NCBI RefSeq assembly: GCF_024346675.1
Contig: NZ_AP024851.1
Span: 744,001-808,000, forward strand
Origin: Photobacterium sanguinicancri
GTDB taxonomy: Bacteria; Pseudomonadota; Gammaproteobacteria; Enterobacterales; Vibrionaceae
Length of the DNA: 64,000 nucleotides
Direction of reading: 5' to 3'
Shown here: positions 16,761 to 25,690 of the stretch, one piece after another
Layout of the letters: the number at the start of each line of letters is the position of its first letter
How positions within the stretch are numbered: position 1 is the stretch's first letter
Notes under the pieces: model-generated
What the model saw: the letters and a program-made list of their open reading frames with translations, nothing else
What the model was told of the DNA's origin: nothing
The model's database searches: none
Program-made: the position numbers and the translations under genes

Positions 16761-17210
16761 ATGACTCAAAGCGTTATAGATAGTTCTGACCAAGTATTAG
16801 CAAACTTTATTGCGGTATACAGTCAGTTAGGAAAAGACAATTTAGTCGATTTAGAGGCTATCTATCACCCTAACATTGTATTTGAAGATCCAGCCCACCG
16901 AATAGAAGGCTGGGATGCGCTCCATGAGTATTTTGCACAGCTTTATAGCAACATCACGAGTTGTGATTTTCAGATTCACCATTCGTTAGTGGATGAAAAA
17001 CAAGCGTTTGTGCAGTGGACAATGACATTTTCGCATCCTGATATAGAGAAGGGAAAACCACGCACTGTTGAAGGTTGTACTCGGTTAGAGCTTGATAATG
17101 ACAAGGTGGTCTTTCACCGTGACTATTTTGACCTGGGTGAAATGATTTATGAAGGCGTGCCGTTATTGGGCAAAGTGATCCGCCATATTAAGACGAGGTT
17201 AGGTCAATGA
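16761..17210 (+). CDS. NTF2/SnoaL-like family protein
   Basis: The product is a 149-residue single-domain protein of the cone-shaped NTF2/SnoaL fold. The pattern LEAIYHPNIVFEDPAHRIEGWDAL near residues 28-50 and a central FVQWTMTF strand are typical. Such proteins are small enzymes or binding proteins for hydrophobic ligands. The same family member is often found beside photolyase, SDR and CFA-like genes in light or singlet-oxygen operons. It overlaps the next gene by four bases. Its reaction is unknown. Confidence 0.78.
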   Translation: MTQSVIDSSDQVLANFIAVYSQLGKDNLVDLEAIYHPNIVFEDPAHRIEGWDALHEYFAQLYSNITSCDFQIHHSLVDEKQAFVQWTMTFSHPDIEKGKPRTVEGCTRLELDNDKVVFHRDYFDLGEMIYEGVPLLGKVIRHIKTRLGQ

Positions 17211-17953
17211 GTGTTAAACCCGTGGCTGATGTTTTGATTACAGGTGCGAGCTCAGGTATAGGTCTGCAACTCGCCCTCGATTATGCCAATAAAGGCATGC
17301 AGGTGATTGCCTGTGGACAGAGCCAAGAACGCTTAAATGCACTTTCAGCACAAAGCGATAACATACAAACGCTGGCGTTTAATGTGACCGATTTAGCAGC
17401 GACCCAAGCGGCGCTAGACACCTTGGTCGTACTTCCTAAGCTGATTATTTTAAACGCAGGCACTTGTGAATATATCGACAACGGTTGTGTCGACACCGCG
17501 TTATTTAAACGTGTATTTGATGTGAATGTGTTTGGGTTACTTCATTGTGTAGAAGCCATGCAAGAACGTCTTGATAGCCAGAGTCATTTAGTTTTCGTGG
17601 GATCTACAGCCAGCTATATTCCTTTGCCTCGGGCTGAAGCTTATGGTGGTTCGAAAGCCGCGCTTAGTTACATTGCCCAAACCTTAGCTATTGATTTAGA
17701 ACATAAAGGCATAACGGTAACCTTGGTTAGCCCAGGTTTTGTTAAAACACCGCTAACCGACAAAAATGATTTTCCTATGCCCATGTTAGTGACCCCTGAA
17801 ATCGCATCTTCTTGCATTCGTAAGGGGATTGCTGCGGGTAATAAAGAAATTCATTTCCCCAAAAAATTCAGCTTCATTTTAAAAGCAATTGCGTTGTTAC
17901 CTATGGGGTTACAGCAGTCAGTCATTAAACGTATGACAGGGAAGACAGCATGA
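17207..17953 (+). CDS. Short-chain dehydrogenase/reductase
   Basis: The product is a 248-residue classical SDR. TGASSGIG near residue 13 binds NAD(P). LNAG near residue 85 and the catalytic set S-x12-Y-x3-K (GSTASY, then EAYGGSKAAL) are complete. The substrate is unknown, but genes on both sides point to lipid chemistry. Start and stop codons overlap with both neighbours by ATGA, so it belongs to one tightly coupled translation series with the SnoaL-like and FAD genes. Confidence 0.9.
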   Translation: MSVKPVADVLITGASSGIGLQLALDYANKGMQVIACGQSQERLNALSAQSDNIQTLAFNVTDLAATQAALDTLVVLPKLIILNAGTCEYIDNGCVDTALFKRVFDVNVFGLLHCVEAMQERLDSQSHLVFVGSTASYIPLPRAEAYGGSKAALSYIAQTLAIDLEHKGITVTLVSPGFVKTPLTDKNDFPMPMLVTPEIASSCIRKGIAAGNKEIHFPKKFSFILKAIALLPMGLQQSVIKRMTGKTA

Positions 17954-19329
17954 AAATAGCAATTATAGGTTCAGGGATTTCTGGGCTGACATCCGCATGG
18001 TATCTACACCAAGACCATGACATTACTTTATTTGAAGCGAATGACTATATTGGTGGCCATACCGCGACAGTAGATGTAACCGTCGAAAGTGGTGATTATG
18101 CGATTGATACTGGTTTTATTGTGTTCAATGACCGTACGTATCCGCATTTTGAAAAGTTAATGGCCGAAGTGGGTATCGTTGGTCAACCAACCGAAATGAG
18201 CTTCAGTGTACGTAATGAAGATACTGGACTTGAGTATAACGGCCACACGATTTCAACTTTGTTTGCCCAAAAACGTAATTTGTTTAGACCTTCGTTTTAT
18301 CGCTTCTTGAATGAAATTTTACGCTTCAATAAACTCGCAAAAACGGCAGCCAGTGAAGGGGATGTTAATGAGTCTCAGACCCTAGGTGCATTTTTAGCGC
18401 ACCATAATTTTAGTGACTATTTTGCGGTTAATTATATTTTGCCTATGGGGGCTGCAATTTGGTCGTCAACCCTGTCGGACATGCGTGGTTTTCCATTAGG
18501 TTTTTTCCTGCGTTTCTTTTTAAATCATGGCTTATTGGATGTCACTAATAGACCGCAGTGGGCAGTTATTCCTGGTGGTTCACGCGAGTACATTTGCAAA
18601 ATGACGCCCGCTTTTGAACAATCTATCGCGTTAAGCACCCCAGTCCAGCAAGTGATTCGCCACGCCGATGGTGTGACAGTGACCAGTGCGCGCGGAGATG
18701 AACAGTTTGATCATGTCATTTTCGCCTGCCATAGCGATCAAGCATTAGCATTACTGGCAGATAAAACTCAAGATGAAATTGATGTACTGTCTGCAATGAC
18801 TTACCAAGATAATGAAGTGGTACTGCATACTGACACCAGTCTACTGCCTAAGGCGCGTGCAGCATGGGCTGCATGGAATTATCACCTGCCGAAAACAGAG
18901 CCGGTTACAGTTTCTTCATCATCCGAATCGGAACAAGAAATAGACCCGCGAAGCCAACGTCTGGCCGCCTTGACGTACGACATGAATATACTGCAAGGGA
19001 TTGATTCCCCTGAAACCTTCTGTGTGACACTGAATCAAACCGACCGAATTGATCCAGATAAAATTCTTCGAACGTTTACGTACGCACATCCGGTATTCAC
19101 GACTGAATCCATTGCTGCGCAACAGCAACGCCCACGTATTAATGGCGTGGAGAATACATGGTTCTGTGGTGCGTATTGGTATAACGGCTTCCATGAAGAC
19201 GGGGTAAGAAGTGCGCTAGATGTCGTGAATAATATTAACCTAATAACCATAGGGCAAGGTACTTCCAGTACGCAACGTCCACATGCTGCTGCCTTTCAAG
19301 CAACAGCCTGCGATTCAGGACAATTCTGA
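17950..19329 (+). CDS. FAD-dependent amine-oxidase/desaturase-like protein
   Basis: The product has 459 residues. The dinucleotide-binding motif GSGISGLTSAWYL at residues 7-19 is followed by FEANDYIGGH, typical of the amine oxidase/phytoene desaturase superfamily. The C-terminal WFCGAYWYNGFHEDGVRSAL closes the FAD site. The gene always travels with DUF1365 and CFA-like methyltransferase genes in such clusters. In Rhodobacter a related FAD enzyme and methyltransferase take part in furan fatty acid formation, so action on membrane acyl chains is plausible here. It overlaps the upstream gene by four bases and the next by one. Confidence 0.82.
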   Translation: MKIAIIGSGISGLTSAWYLHQDHDITLFEANDYIGGHTATVDVTVESGDYAIDTGFIVFNDRTYPHFEKLMAEVGIVGQPTEMSFSVRNEDTGLEYNGHTISTLFAQKRNLFRPSFYRFLNEILRFNKLAKTAASEGDVNESQTLGAFLAHHNFSDYFAVNYILPMGAAIWSSTLSDMRGFPLGFFLRFFLNHGLLDVTNRPQWAVIPGGSREYICKMTPAFEQSIALSTPVQQVIRHADGVTVTSARGDEQFDHVIFACHSDQALALLADKTQDEIDVLSAMTYQDNEVVLHTDTSLLPKARAAWAAWNYHLPKTEPVTVSSSSESEQEIDPRSQRLAALTYDMNILQGIDSPETFCVTLNQTDRIDPDKILRTFTYAHPVFTTESIAAQQQRPRINGVENTWFCGAYWYNGFHEDGVRSALDVVNNINLITIGQGTSSTQRPHAAAFQATACDSGQF

Positions 19330-20255
19330 TGGATAGCGCGATCAGAAAAACTATCACGGAAAGCGAAGCCTTAGCCTCGGACTTGTCTCAATCTGAGTTG
19401 GCAGTGCAGTCACGTAGCGGCATTTATGTTGGGACAGTGCGTCATCGCCGTTTTACGCCTGTGACACACAACTTTGAGTACCCGCTCTTTATGCCATTTT
19501 TTGATTTAGATGAACTGGATGAACTGACTAGTAAGGTCAAAGGATTCGGCTTTTCAAAATGGCACCCCGCACGATTTTTGGTAACAGATTACCTCAATGG
19601 TCAAGCGAGTAATGTTGCTGAACTCAAACAGGGCGCTCAAGACAAAATTGCACAACTAACAGGTGAGATGCTGACAGGGAAAGTCTTCCTGTTATGCCAA
19701 CTGAGGTACTTTGGTATCTATTTTAGCCCTCTTAATTTGTATTACTTGTTCGATGAGCAGGGCGAATGGCAGTACATGTTAGCAGAGGTGAGTAATACGC
19801 CATGGAACGAGCGCCATTACTACGCAATACCCGCCAAATCACGGTGGAAAAGCCGTTTATGGCAAGCTCCGAAAGCCTTTCATGTATCGCCTTTTAATCC
19901 GATGGAGCAGCAATATCACTGGCAGCTCAAACAACCGAGTGATCAACTACGTGTTCACCTTGAAGTCCACGGTGAAGAGCCTGCGTGTGATAGGCCAACG
20001 ATAGTTGATTCTGGCATAGTTCTTGATTCAGAAAAAGAAACAGAAGAGATCACAATAACGAAAATTTTTGATGCCAGCATGATGATGAAGCACGAACCAT
20101 TCAGTTCATCTTCACTGCGAAAACAAATGATGGTAACTCCGATAATGACAGTCAAAGTGGTCATTGGTATCTATTGGCAAGCGCTCAAATTGTGGATCAA
20201 AGGGGTGAGTTTTCATGACCATCCTGAAAGTGCAGCATCAGAATTAAAAAAGTAA
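19329..20255 (+). CDS. DUF1365 family protein
   Basis: The product has 308 residues and the conserved DUF1365 elements: GTVRHRRFTPVTHNFEYPLFM in outline near residue 35, then FNPLNLYYLFD-like FSPLNLYYLFD near 137 and FHVSPFNPMEQQY near 190. The family's biochemical role is unknown. It is nearly always found between an FAD oxidoreductase and a CFA-like methyltransferase, as here. Work on Rhodobacter singlet-oxygen responses implicated genes of this neighbourhood in membrane lipid changes. It begins at the last base of the preceding gene's stop. Confidence 0.85.
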   Translation: MDSAIRKTITESEALASDLSQSELAVQSRSGIYVGTVRHRRFTPVTHNFEYPLFMPFFDLDELDELTSKVKGFGFSKWHPARFLVTDYLNGQASNVAELKQGAQDKIAQLTGEMLTGKVFLLCQLRYFGIYFSPLNLYYLFDEQGEWQYMLAEVSNTPWNERHYYAIPAKSRWKSRLWQAPKAFHVSPFNPMEQQYHWQLKQPSDQLRVHLEVHGEEPACDRPTIVDSGIVLDSEKETEEITITKIFDASMMMKHEPFSSSSLRKQMMVTPIMTVKVVIGIYWQALKLWIKGVSFHDHPESAASELKK

Positions 20256-20265
20256 GGAATTACCC

Positions 20266-21504
20266 ATGTTAAGAAGTGATATTAATCAACATTCAGCAAA
20301 AGTAACTCCGATGCAAAATGTTGCAAGGAAAGTGATTTTCAAAGTCTTAGAGCAGCTCAATGACGTGGGATTAACCATTATTGAGCGAGAAGGAGAAACG
20401 TATTTCTTTGGGGATAAGCAAGCCGAGTTACAAGCGCAATTAAGCGTTAATCATAGCGGTTTCTATAAACGCCTGCTTTCTGGCGGCAGTATTGCTGCGG
20501 GTGAAGCCTATATCGATGCATGGTGGGATTCACCAGACATTACTAAAGTGGTGCAAGTGTTAGCGCGAAACTTGCCTACTTTAGACCGACTTGAAGCCAA
20601 AACAGGCTGGATGACACGCATTGGTGAAGTGCTTTCTCATAAGTTACGTCGTAACAATAAAGATAACGCTCGCGATAATATTTCCGCGCATTATGACTTA
20701 GGTAATGCGTTATACGAAACATTCCTAGATCAAGAGATGCTGTATTCAAGCGGTATTTATAACTCTGAGCAAGATTGCTTAGCGGATGCGCAATTCAACA
20801 AAATGGATCGCTTGTGTAAACAACTAAACTTAAGCAAAGACGATCACTTGCTGGAAATTGGCACAGGTTGGGGGGCATTAGCCATCCATGCAGCAAAGCA
20901 CTATGGCTGCCAAGTAACGACCACAACCATTTCTAAAGAGCAGCATCTTTGGGCTAAAGATCGGATTGAACAAGAAGGGTTAAGCGATAAGGTGACCTTG
21001 CTTCTTGATGATTACCGCGATCTAACTGGTGAGTACGACAAAGTGGTATCGGTCGAAATGGTCGAGGCTGTGGGAAAAGAATACCTCACTACTTACATCA
21101 AAAAATGCCAGTCATTGCTTAAGCCTACGGGTTTATTGGCTATTCAAGCCATCACCATTGTTGATCAGCGCTACGAGAGCTATAGCCGCGGGGTCGACTT
21201 TATCCAGAAACATATTTTCCCTGGTGGCTTCTTACCATCAGTAACAGTGTTTGCTAATCAAATGACCAAACATTCAGATTTTGTGATTCGAGACATGAAA
21301 GATATTGGGTTGGACTATGCTCAAACCTTGTCTGATTGGCATCAGGCGTTTAACCAACAAACCTCGCGATTGCATGAACTTGGCTATGACGAACGCTTTA
21401 TTCGAATGTGGCGTTACTATTTTTGTTATTGCGAAGGCGGATTTTTAGAACGCAGTATTAGCACCATTCAGTTAGTGGCGAGTCGCCCGCAATGGCGTAG
21501 TTAA
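20266..21504 (+). CDS. cfa: Cyclopropane-fatty-acid-synthase-like SAM methyltransferase
   Basis: The product has 412 residues. A variable N-terminal region is followed by the CFA methyltransferase core: NISAHYDLGNALYETFLD near residue 140, the SAM motif LEIGTGWGALAIHAA near 197 and RGVDFIQKHIFPGG near 308. CFA synthases add a methylene from S-adenosylmethionine across a double bond of membrane phospholipid chains. Close relatives in light/singlet-oxygen clusters instead add methyl groups to make other modified fatty acids. The product cannot be decided from sequence alone. The name cfa is used in the broad sense. Confidence 0.87.
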   Translation: MLRSDINQHSAKVTPMQNVARKVIFKVLEQLNDVGLTIIEREGETYFFGDKQAELQAQLSVNHSGFYKRLLSGGSIAAGEAYIDAWWDSPDITKVVQVLARNLPTLDRLEAKTGWMTRIGEVLSHKLRRNNKDNARDNISAHYDLGNALYETFLDQEMLYSSGIYNSEQDCLADAQFNKMDRLCKQLNLSKDDHLLEIGTGWGALAIHAAKHYGCQVTTTTISKEQHLWAKDRIEQEGLSDKVTLLLDDYRDLTGEYDKVVSVEMVEAVGKEYLTTYIKKCQSLLKPTGLLAIQAITIVDQRYESYSRGVDFIQKHIFPGGFLPSVTVFANQMTKHSDFVIRDMKDIGLDYAQTLSDWHQAFNQQTSRLHELGYDERFIRMWRYYFCYCEGGFLERSISTIQLVASRPQWRS

Positions 21505-21580
21505 CCGAAATATCGCAAACAGATAACGCACGTAGGTCATTCAGTCAGTTATTTAAGTGTGCCATTAATGGAGGCGGTAT

Positions 21581-22126
21581 ATGTCTTTAACTAAGAACTC
21601 GGGTTCAGAAAAACCAAGTAGTGACCGAAAAGATAAACTGCAATTTTTAATGGTAACGTGCGGCTTTAATCTGTACTGGATATTAGCGGTATGGGGGCAG
21701 TACCGCTTTATCTATCTATTGGTGATCATGTTGGTGGTGAGCTGGTGGTTTTTTTCTGTCAATTGGCGCTTTGTGGTATCCGCCAGCTTGATAGGAATAG
21801 CAATGGATGCCTCTTTATATCATACGGGTTTTTATCTATTTCCTGATGGGGGATTCCCGTTGTGGCTCATTTTGATGTGGCTCGGTTTCACTTCTTTTAT
21901 GTGGATCAGCAGAAAAGTAATCCAATCCTATTCTTCCAACGTACTTATAGTATTAGGAAGTGTTGGTGGAATGTTGAGTTACATTGGAGGAAACCGACTG
22001 CAAGCTGTTGAATGGCCGTTAGGTTGGGTAAATACGGCTTTGATGGTTGCTTTATGTTGGTTGGTTCTTTCTTACATCTTACTAACGCTTCTGAGTATGT
22101 TTTCAGCATCTCAGAGGTCATCATGA
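21581..22126 (+). CDS. DUF2878 membrane protein
   Basis: The product is a 181-residue hydrophobic protein with about five membrane segments and a short polar N-terminus, matching the DUF2878 family. Its function is unknown, and the family is typical of these photolyase/CFA clusters. It overlaps the next gene by four bases. An inner-membrane role in lipid modification or transport is only a guess from context. Confidence 0.72.
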   Translation: MSLTKNSGSEKPSSDRKDKLQFLMVTCGFNLYWILAVWGQYRFIYLLVIMLVVSWWFFSVNWRFVVSASLIGIAMDASLYHTGFYLFPDGGFPLWLILMWLGFTSFMWISRKVIQSYSSNVLIVLGSVGGMLSYIGGNRLQAVEWPLGWVNTALMVALCWLVLSYILLTLLSMFSASQRSS

Positions 22127-22689
22127 AGCAACTAATTACAGCCTTTATTATTACTTGTCTTGCGCTATCTACATTCACATTCTCAGCAATAACGTATGCC
22201 AACGCGACTTATGCTGCGCCACAATGGTTAACGTGGCAATCGGTAGGCTATGCCAAATTAACGTGGGGCCCTTGGGATATCTATCATTCTGAACTTCGTA
22301 CTCCGTCAGGTTCGTACCGTGGTAATACGGCTAATAGTGGCCAAGAGATGGCGTTAGTTATTCGTTACCAAAGAGACATAGATAAAGACGACCTTCTTGA
22401 AGCTACCGATGAACAGTGGAAACATTTAGGCTTTACGGCTAGTCAGCGTCAACAATGGTTATCTGAACTTGTTGTGTTATGGCCTGATGTTAAAAAAGGT
22501 GACCGTCTTATTTTCGAACTAAATGCGCAAGGCGGTACCTTTTATTTCGATGCAACTAACAAGCAAGGGATTACCCAACTTGGTCAATTATCTAGCCCTA
22601 AAATATCATCAGCATTTATTAACATTTGGCTGTCACCACAAACCGCTTACCCGAAATTAAGACAGCAGCTCATTGGGCAGTCATCATAA
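22123..22689 (+). CDS. Chalcone-isomerase-like secreted protein
   Basis: The product has 188 residues. The start at 22123 gives a signal peptide (hydrophobic core ITAFIITCLALSTFTF, cleavage near AYA-AP), and ATGA overlaps the DUF2878 gene. The mature part resembles bacterial chalcone-isomerase-fold proteins (GYAKLTWGPWDIYHSEL, then ALVIRYQRDI). In eukaryotes the fold occurs in chalcone isomerases and fatty-acid-binding proteins. A fatty-acid-binding role in the periplasm would suit the neighbours, but catalytic residues of true isomerases are not evident. Confidence 0.74.
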   Translation: MKQLITAFIITCLALSTFTFSAITYANATYAAPQWLTWQSVGYAKLTWGPWDIYHSELRTPSGSYRGNTANSGQEMALVIRYQRDIDKDDLLEATDEQWKHLGFTASQRQQWLSELVVLWPDVKKGDRLIFELNAQGGTFYFDATNKQGITQLGQLSSPKISSAFINIWLSPQTAYPKLRQQLIGQSS

Positions 22690-22735
22690 TTGGATGAAAG
22701 AGCCAAATAATAACAAGACTCAAAAGGAAGCCTAT

Positions 22736-23287
22736 ATGCTATCGCGCTATTTTTCTAACCTTGCCATGTGGCGCAGTGTGTTGACGCTTGTTTTCGTCTT
22801 CCATTTATCAGCCTGTTCAAATGCGATTGATGAATACCATACATCAACGCCATCCTTTGAGTTGTTCGAATACTTTGAAGGTGATGTTCTTGCATGGGGT
22901 ATGCTGCAAGATCGTAGTGGTGTTCAAACGCGTCGGTTTGAAGTGGAAATACGTGGTGTAGTGAAAGGTAACCTTTTGACTTTAACTGAAGACTTCGTGT
23001 TTGACGATGGTGAAAAGCAACAGCGTATTTGGAGCATTACAAAAAATGCGGATGGTACTTATATTGGTGAAGCGGATGATGTTGTGGGAGAAGCTATCGG
23101 GATTGTAGGTGGCAATGCCTTGAATTGGCGATATACATTACGCGTCCCTGTGGATGATACCACCTACGATATTGCCTTTGATGATTGGATGTACCGCCAA
23201 GATCAAGTACGGATGTTTAATACAGCTTCAATGAGTAAATTTGGTTTTAACGTAGGTAAAGTGACCCTTTTTTTTGAAAAGCAGTAA
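22736..23287 (+). CDS. DUF3833 lipoprotein
   Basis: The product has 183 residues. The start at 22736 follows AAAAGGAA. Its signal peptide ends in the lipobox LSACS, so the protein is probably anchored to a membrane facing the periplasm. The mature part (FEYFEGDVLAWGMLQDRSG, then RRFEVEIRG) matches DUF3833, a beta-rich family of unknown role. It is the last gene of the operon. No clear terminator follows before the convergent ybjD gene. Confidence 0.8.
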   Translation: MLSRYFSNLAMWRSVLTLVFVFHLSACSNAIDEYHTSTPSFELFEYFEGDVLAWGMLQDRSGVQTRRFEVEIRGVVKGNLLTLTEDFVFDDGEKQQRIWSITKNADGTYIGEADDVVGEAIGIVGGNALNWRYTLRVPVDDTTYDIAFDDWMYRQDQVRMFNTASMSKFGFNVGKVTLFFEKQ

Positions 23288-23293
23288 TCTAAA

Positions 23294-23322
23294 TAAGCCA
23301 AAGCCAAAGCCAAAGCCAGAAC
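23294..23322. repeat. AAAGCC hexamer repeat
   Basis: About four tandem AAGCCA/AAAGCC hexamers lie in the short space between two convergent genes. No function is evident. Confidence 0.6.
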
Positions 23323-23373
23323 AGAAAAATAAACGCAGTGGGTATTTAGTGATTGGTGGACTTCGTTTATTGA

Positions 23374-25056
23374 TCAGCCTAGTCCCCGTGACATCGCGAC
23401 AATACGTTTTAAGATCCAACGAATAAGCAGTGGGATCTTCTCTTGTCCATGTTCATCTGAGTACGCCACCATCGCAAGTGCTACATCGGGTTTAGCATAA
23501 CGTTTCAAGGCCCGTCTAATGATCTTTCGTGGTGGCATAGGGGCATCACTGGCGATGTTTGCGAGTTCTCGGAACAAAGGCTCATAACCGTTATTGTAAA
23601 GAAAATGCTCGATATCCCTGTCGGGTAAAATCGTTAAACGGTGACGTTCAGCATCGTTACCCAGCATATTTCTTACGGTATCGCCGTATCGACGTCCTGC
23701 CATGTCACCATCAGACACAAGGTGCCATTCTATCCCCATGCTACGCGCGACTTTAATTAACGGCCTAAGCCCACTTTGTGCAAATTCTATAATATGAACG
23801 CCTTCAGCGGCAAAATGATAGCCACATAGCATTGCCAGTTCATTAAACAGCCAAACTTCTGTTTCACCTTCCACCAGCAACCATGCACGGGCAAACATTG
23901 CGCTAGGGCGATGTAGTCGAATATGAAAAGACACCCGCCGTTCTTCGTCTTTGGATAAGGTTGTTGGCGTTAAAGAATGTGGCTGGGTTTTATCTGGCTC
24001 GCGGATCAGCTTTTTAATACTGTGGATCGGCACGGTAGAAATAAGATCTGGGCTATTGGTGGTTAAGATCTTTTGCATGGGCATACTATCAATAAATGCC
24101 CATGCCTGATGCAAAATCGTTGGATGCAATCGACCTTCAGGATCTTCCAGAATCATAATCGGGCGGGAGATCCGTTTTAGCTCAACAGGGCCACGTGCGC
24201 GAATATACGCATTAAGCAGCCCCATTAATACTAATCGACCTTGCTTGGTCATTTGCGGCTGACTAAGCTGTTCAAGCGGATTGGTCTTGGTTTGTATATA
24301 GCTAGGGAAATGCGCTCGGTTAAACTTGTCGCTTCGATTGTGCGGCGTAAATGCAAAATAGTGATCGACCAAGGAGCGTAGGGCGTTCACGCTACTTTTT
24401 AGTTCCCCTGCATTCACGTGGCCAGGGCTGGTCATTAACCGACGGCATGTATTATCTAACCTGCGCTCGATCCGATTATTTCTAGCCACTTGTTCTGATT
24501 CTACATGGCTTGCACTGCTTGTAGTCGTATGGACTTTTTCGCGATGATAGCCATTTTCTTTTTCATGTAAACGTCGCGCATCACGAATACGTACAACAGG
24601 GTGTAGCACCATGAGTTGCTTCACCAGTTTATCGCTGTTTTCGCACGCAATATGTTGGCCTTTGTTGTTGAGAAAAGACCAAGTTGTGCTGACTTTATCA
24701 CCTTCTATCGTGCTCGATATTTCGTAATAGAGGTGCTTAATACCATCTTTTTTTACCCATAGCGGTGCGAAGCTACGGTAACGACGTGCTTTTGATTCAG
24801 ATGAGTAATCTTCATGCCAATGGAGCACTATGTGCAATTGAGACATTTTTTCATGTCCAATGGCGTAATCGACATGGAAATCAGAAAATTTGAAGCTGTA
24901 AAAACTGGCATCTGTGGGCAGGGCGATACTCAACGCATCAAGCAGGGAAGATTTACCCCAGGCATTTTCACCGATCAGTACGGTTAATTCATCAAACGAT
25001 AACGACATCCGCTTGATGCCACGGAATCCTGAAATCTCAATACGCTCTAAATGCAT
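23374..25056 (-). CDS. ybjD: YbjD-type OLD-family ATP-dependent endonuclease
   Basis: The product has 560 residues. The N-terminal ABC-type ATPase shows the P-loop GENAWGKSS at residues 29-37 and the later PIMILEDPEGRLHP signature of the Walker B region. The C-terminal TOPRIM nuclease domain begins LLVEGETEVWL and continues with VSDGDMAGRRY. Length and order match E. coli YbjD and single-gene OLD nucleases. Such proteins are linked to DNA repair or phage defence. No partner gene (GajB-type helicase) is adjacent, so a Gabija system is not supported. Confidence 0.83.
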   Translation of the reverse strand: MHLERIEISGFRGIKRMSLSFDELTVLIGENAWGKSSLLDALSIALPTDASFYSFKFSDFHVDYAIGHEKMSQLHIVLHWHEDYSSESKARRYRSFAPLWVKKDGIKHLYYEISSTIEGDKVSTTWSFLNNKGQHIACENSDKLVKQLMVLHPVVRIRDARRLHEKENGYHREKVHTTTSSASHVESEQVARNNRIERRLDNTCRRLMTSPGHVNAGELKSSVNALRSLVDHYFAFTPHNRSDKFNRAHFPSYIQTKTNPLEQLSQPQMTKQGRLVLMGLLNAYIRARGPVELKRISRPIMILEDPEGRLHPTILHQAWAFIDSMPMQKILTTNSPDLISTVPIHSIKKLIREPDKTQPHSLTPTTLSKDEERRVSFHIRLHRPSAMFARAWLLVEGETEVWLFNELAMLCGYHFAAEGVHIIEFAQSGLRPLIKVARSMGIEWHLVSDGDMAGRRYGDTVRNMLGNDAERHRLTILPDRDIEHFLYNNGYEPLFRELANIASDAPMPPRKIIRRALKRYAKPDVALAMVAYSDEHGQEKIPLLIRWILKRIVAMSRGLG

Positions 25057-25238
25057 AGCACCTCCTGATAAAATAAGATTACAACACTGCGGCAGGAAAT
25101 ATGGACGTGAATATCACAAATAGAAAACTTAATGTAATCTCAAGGGGTTAGATGAGAATATATTGAGCCTTGATTGCGGTGTTGTTATCATCCCTCGCTA
25201 TAAAGAGATAAAAAACTGATAACAGGATGGAATGTCAG

Positions 25239-25634
25239 ATGGCTAAAATTATTCACAGTATGATCCGAGTAAAAGATCTTCAACCGTCGTTAACGTTTTA
25301 CAAGCAAGCGTTAGATCTTGATATTGCTGAGCAACTCGATTTCGATGGCTTCTCACTTGTTTACCTTCGTAACGAAGAAAACGACATGGAACTTGAGTTA
25401 ACCTGGAATGAAGGCACAGAAGAGCCTTATACACACGGTTCTGGCTATGGCCATATTGCTGTTGCTGTCGAGGATCTTGAAGCTGAACATAACAAGTTAA
25501 CGGAATTCGGTTATGAACCAGCAGAAATTAAAGAGTTTTTCCGCGATGGTCAGCTACTCGCCAAGTTCTTCTTCGTACAAGACCCTGATGGTTACAAAAT
25601 TGAATTCTTGTGGCGTCATGGTCGTTACCAGTAA
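25239..25634 (+). CDS. gloA: Lactoylglutathione lyase (glyoxalase I)
   Basis: The product has 131 residues from the ATG at 25239; an in-frame ATG at 25227 is closer to the AGGA but adds four non-conserved residues. The protein follows GloA throughout: SMIRVKDLQPSL, ELELTWN, YGHIAVAVEDL and DPDGYKIEFL. The metal ligands His6, the Glu in MELEL, His in GHIAV and Glu in KIEFL are all present. It converts the methylglyoxal-glutathione adduct to S-lactoylglutathione in the cytoplasm. Confidence 0.9.
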   Translation: MAKIIHSMIRVKDLQPSLTFYKQALDLDIAEQLDFDGFSLVYLRNEENDMELELTWNEGTEEPYTHGSGYGHIAVAVEDLEAEHNKLTEFGYEPAEIKEFFRDGQLLAKFFFVQDPDGYKIEFLWRHGRYQ

Positions 25635-25657
25635 AGCTTCATTTACCAGCATAAACC

Positions 25658-25690
25658 AGTAGCGCTTGTTACTGGTTTTATTATTTTAAC
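25658..25690 (+). terminator. Rho-independent terminator
   Basis: The stem ACCAGTA/TACTGGT is followed by TTTATTATTTT, between convergent gloA and the sulfur transporter gene. Confidence 0.75.

Noticed and set aside
23374..25056. Gabija defence system
   Set aside because: The OLD-type nuclease has no adjacent GajB helicase gene and its length and motifs fit YbjD.
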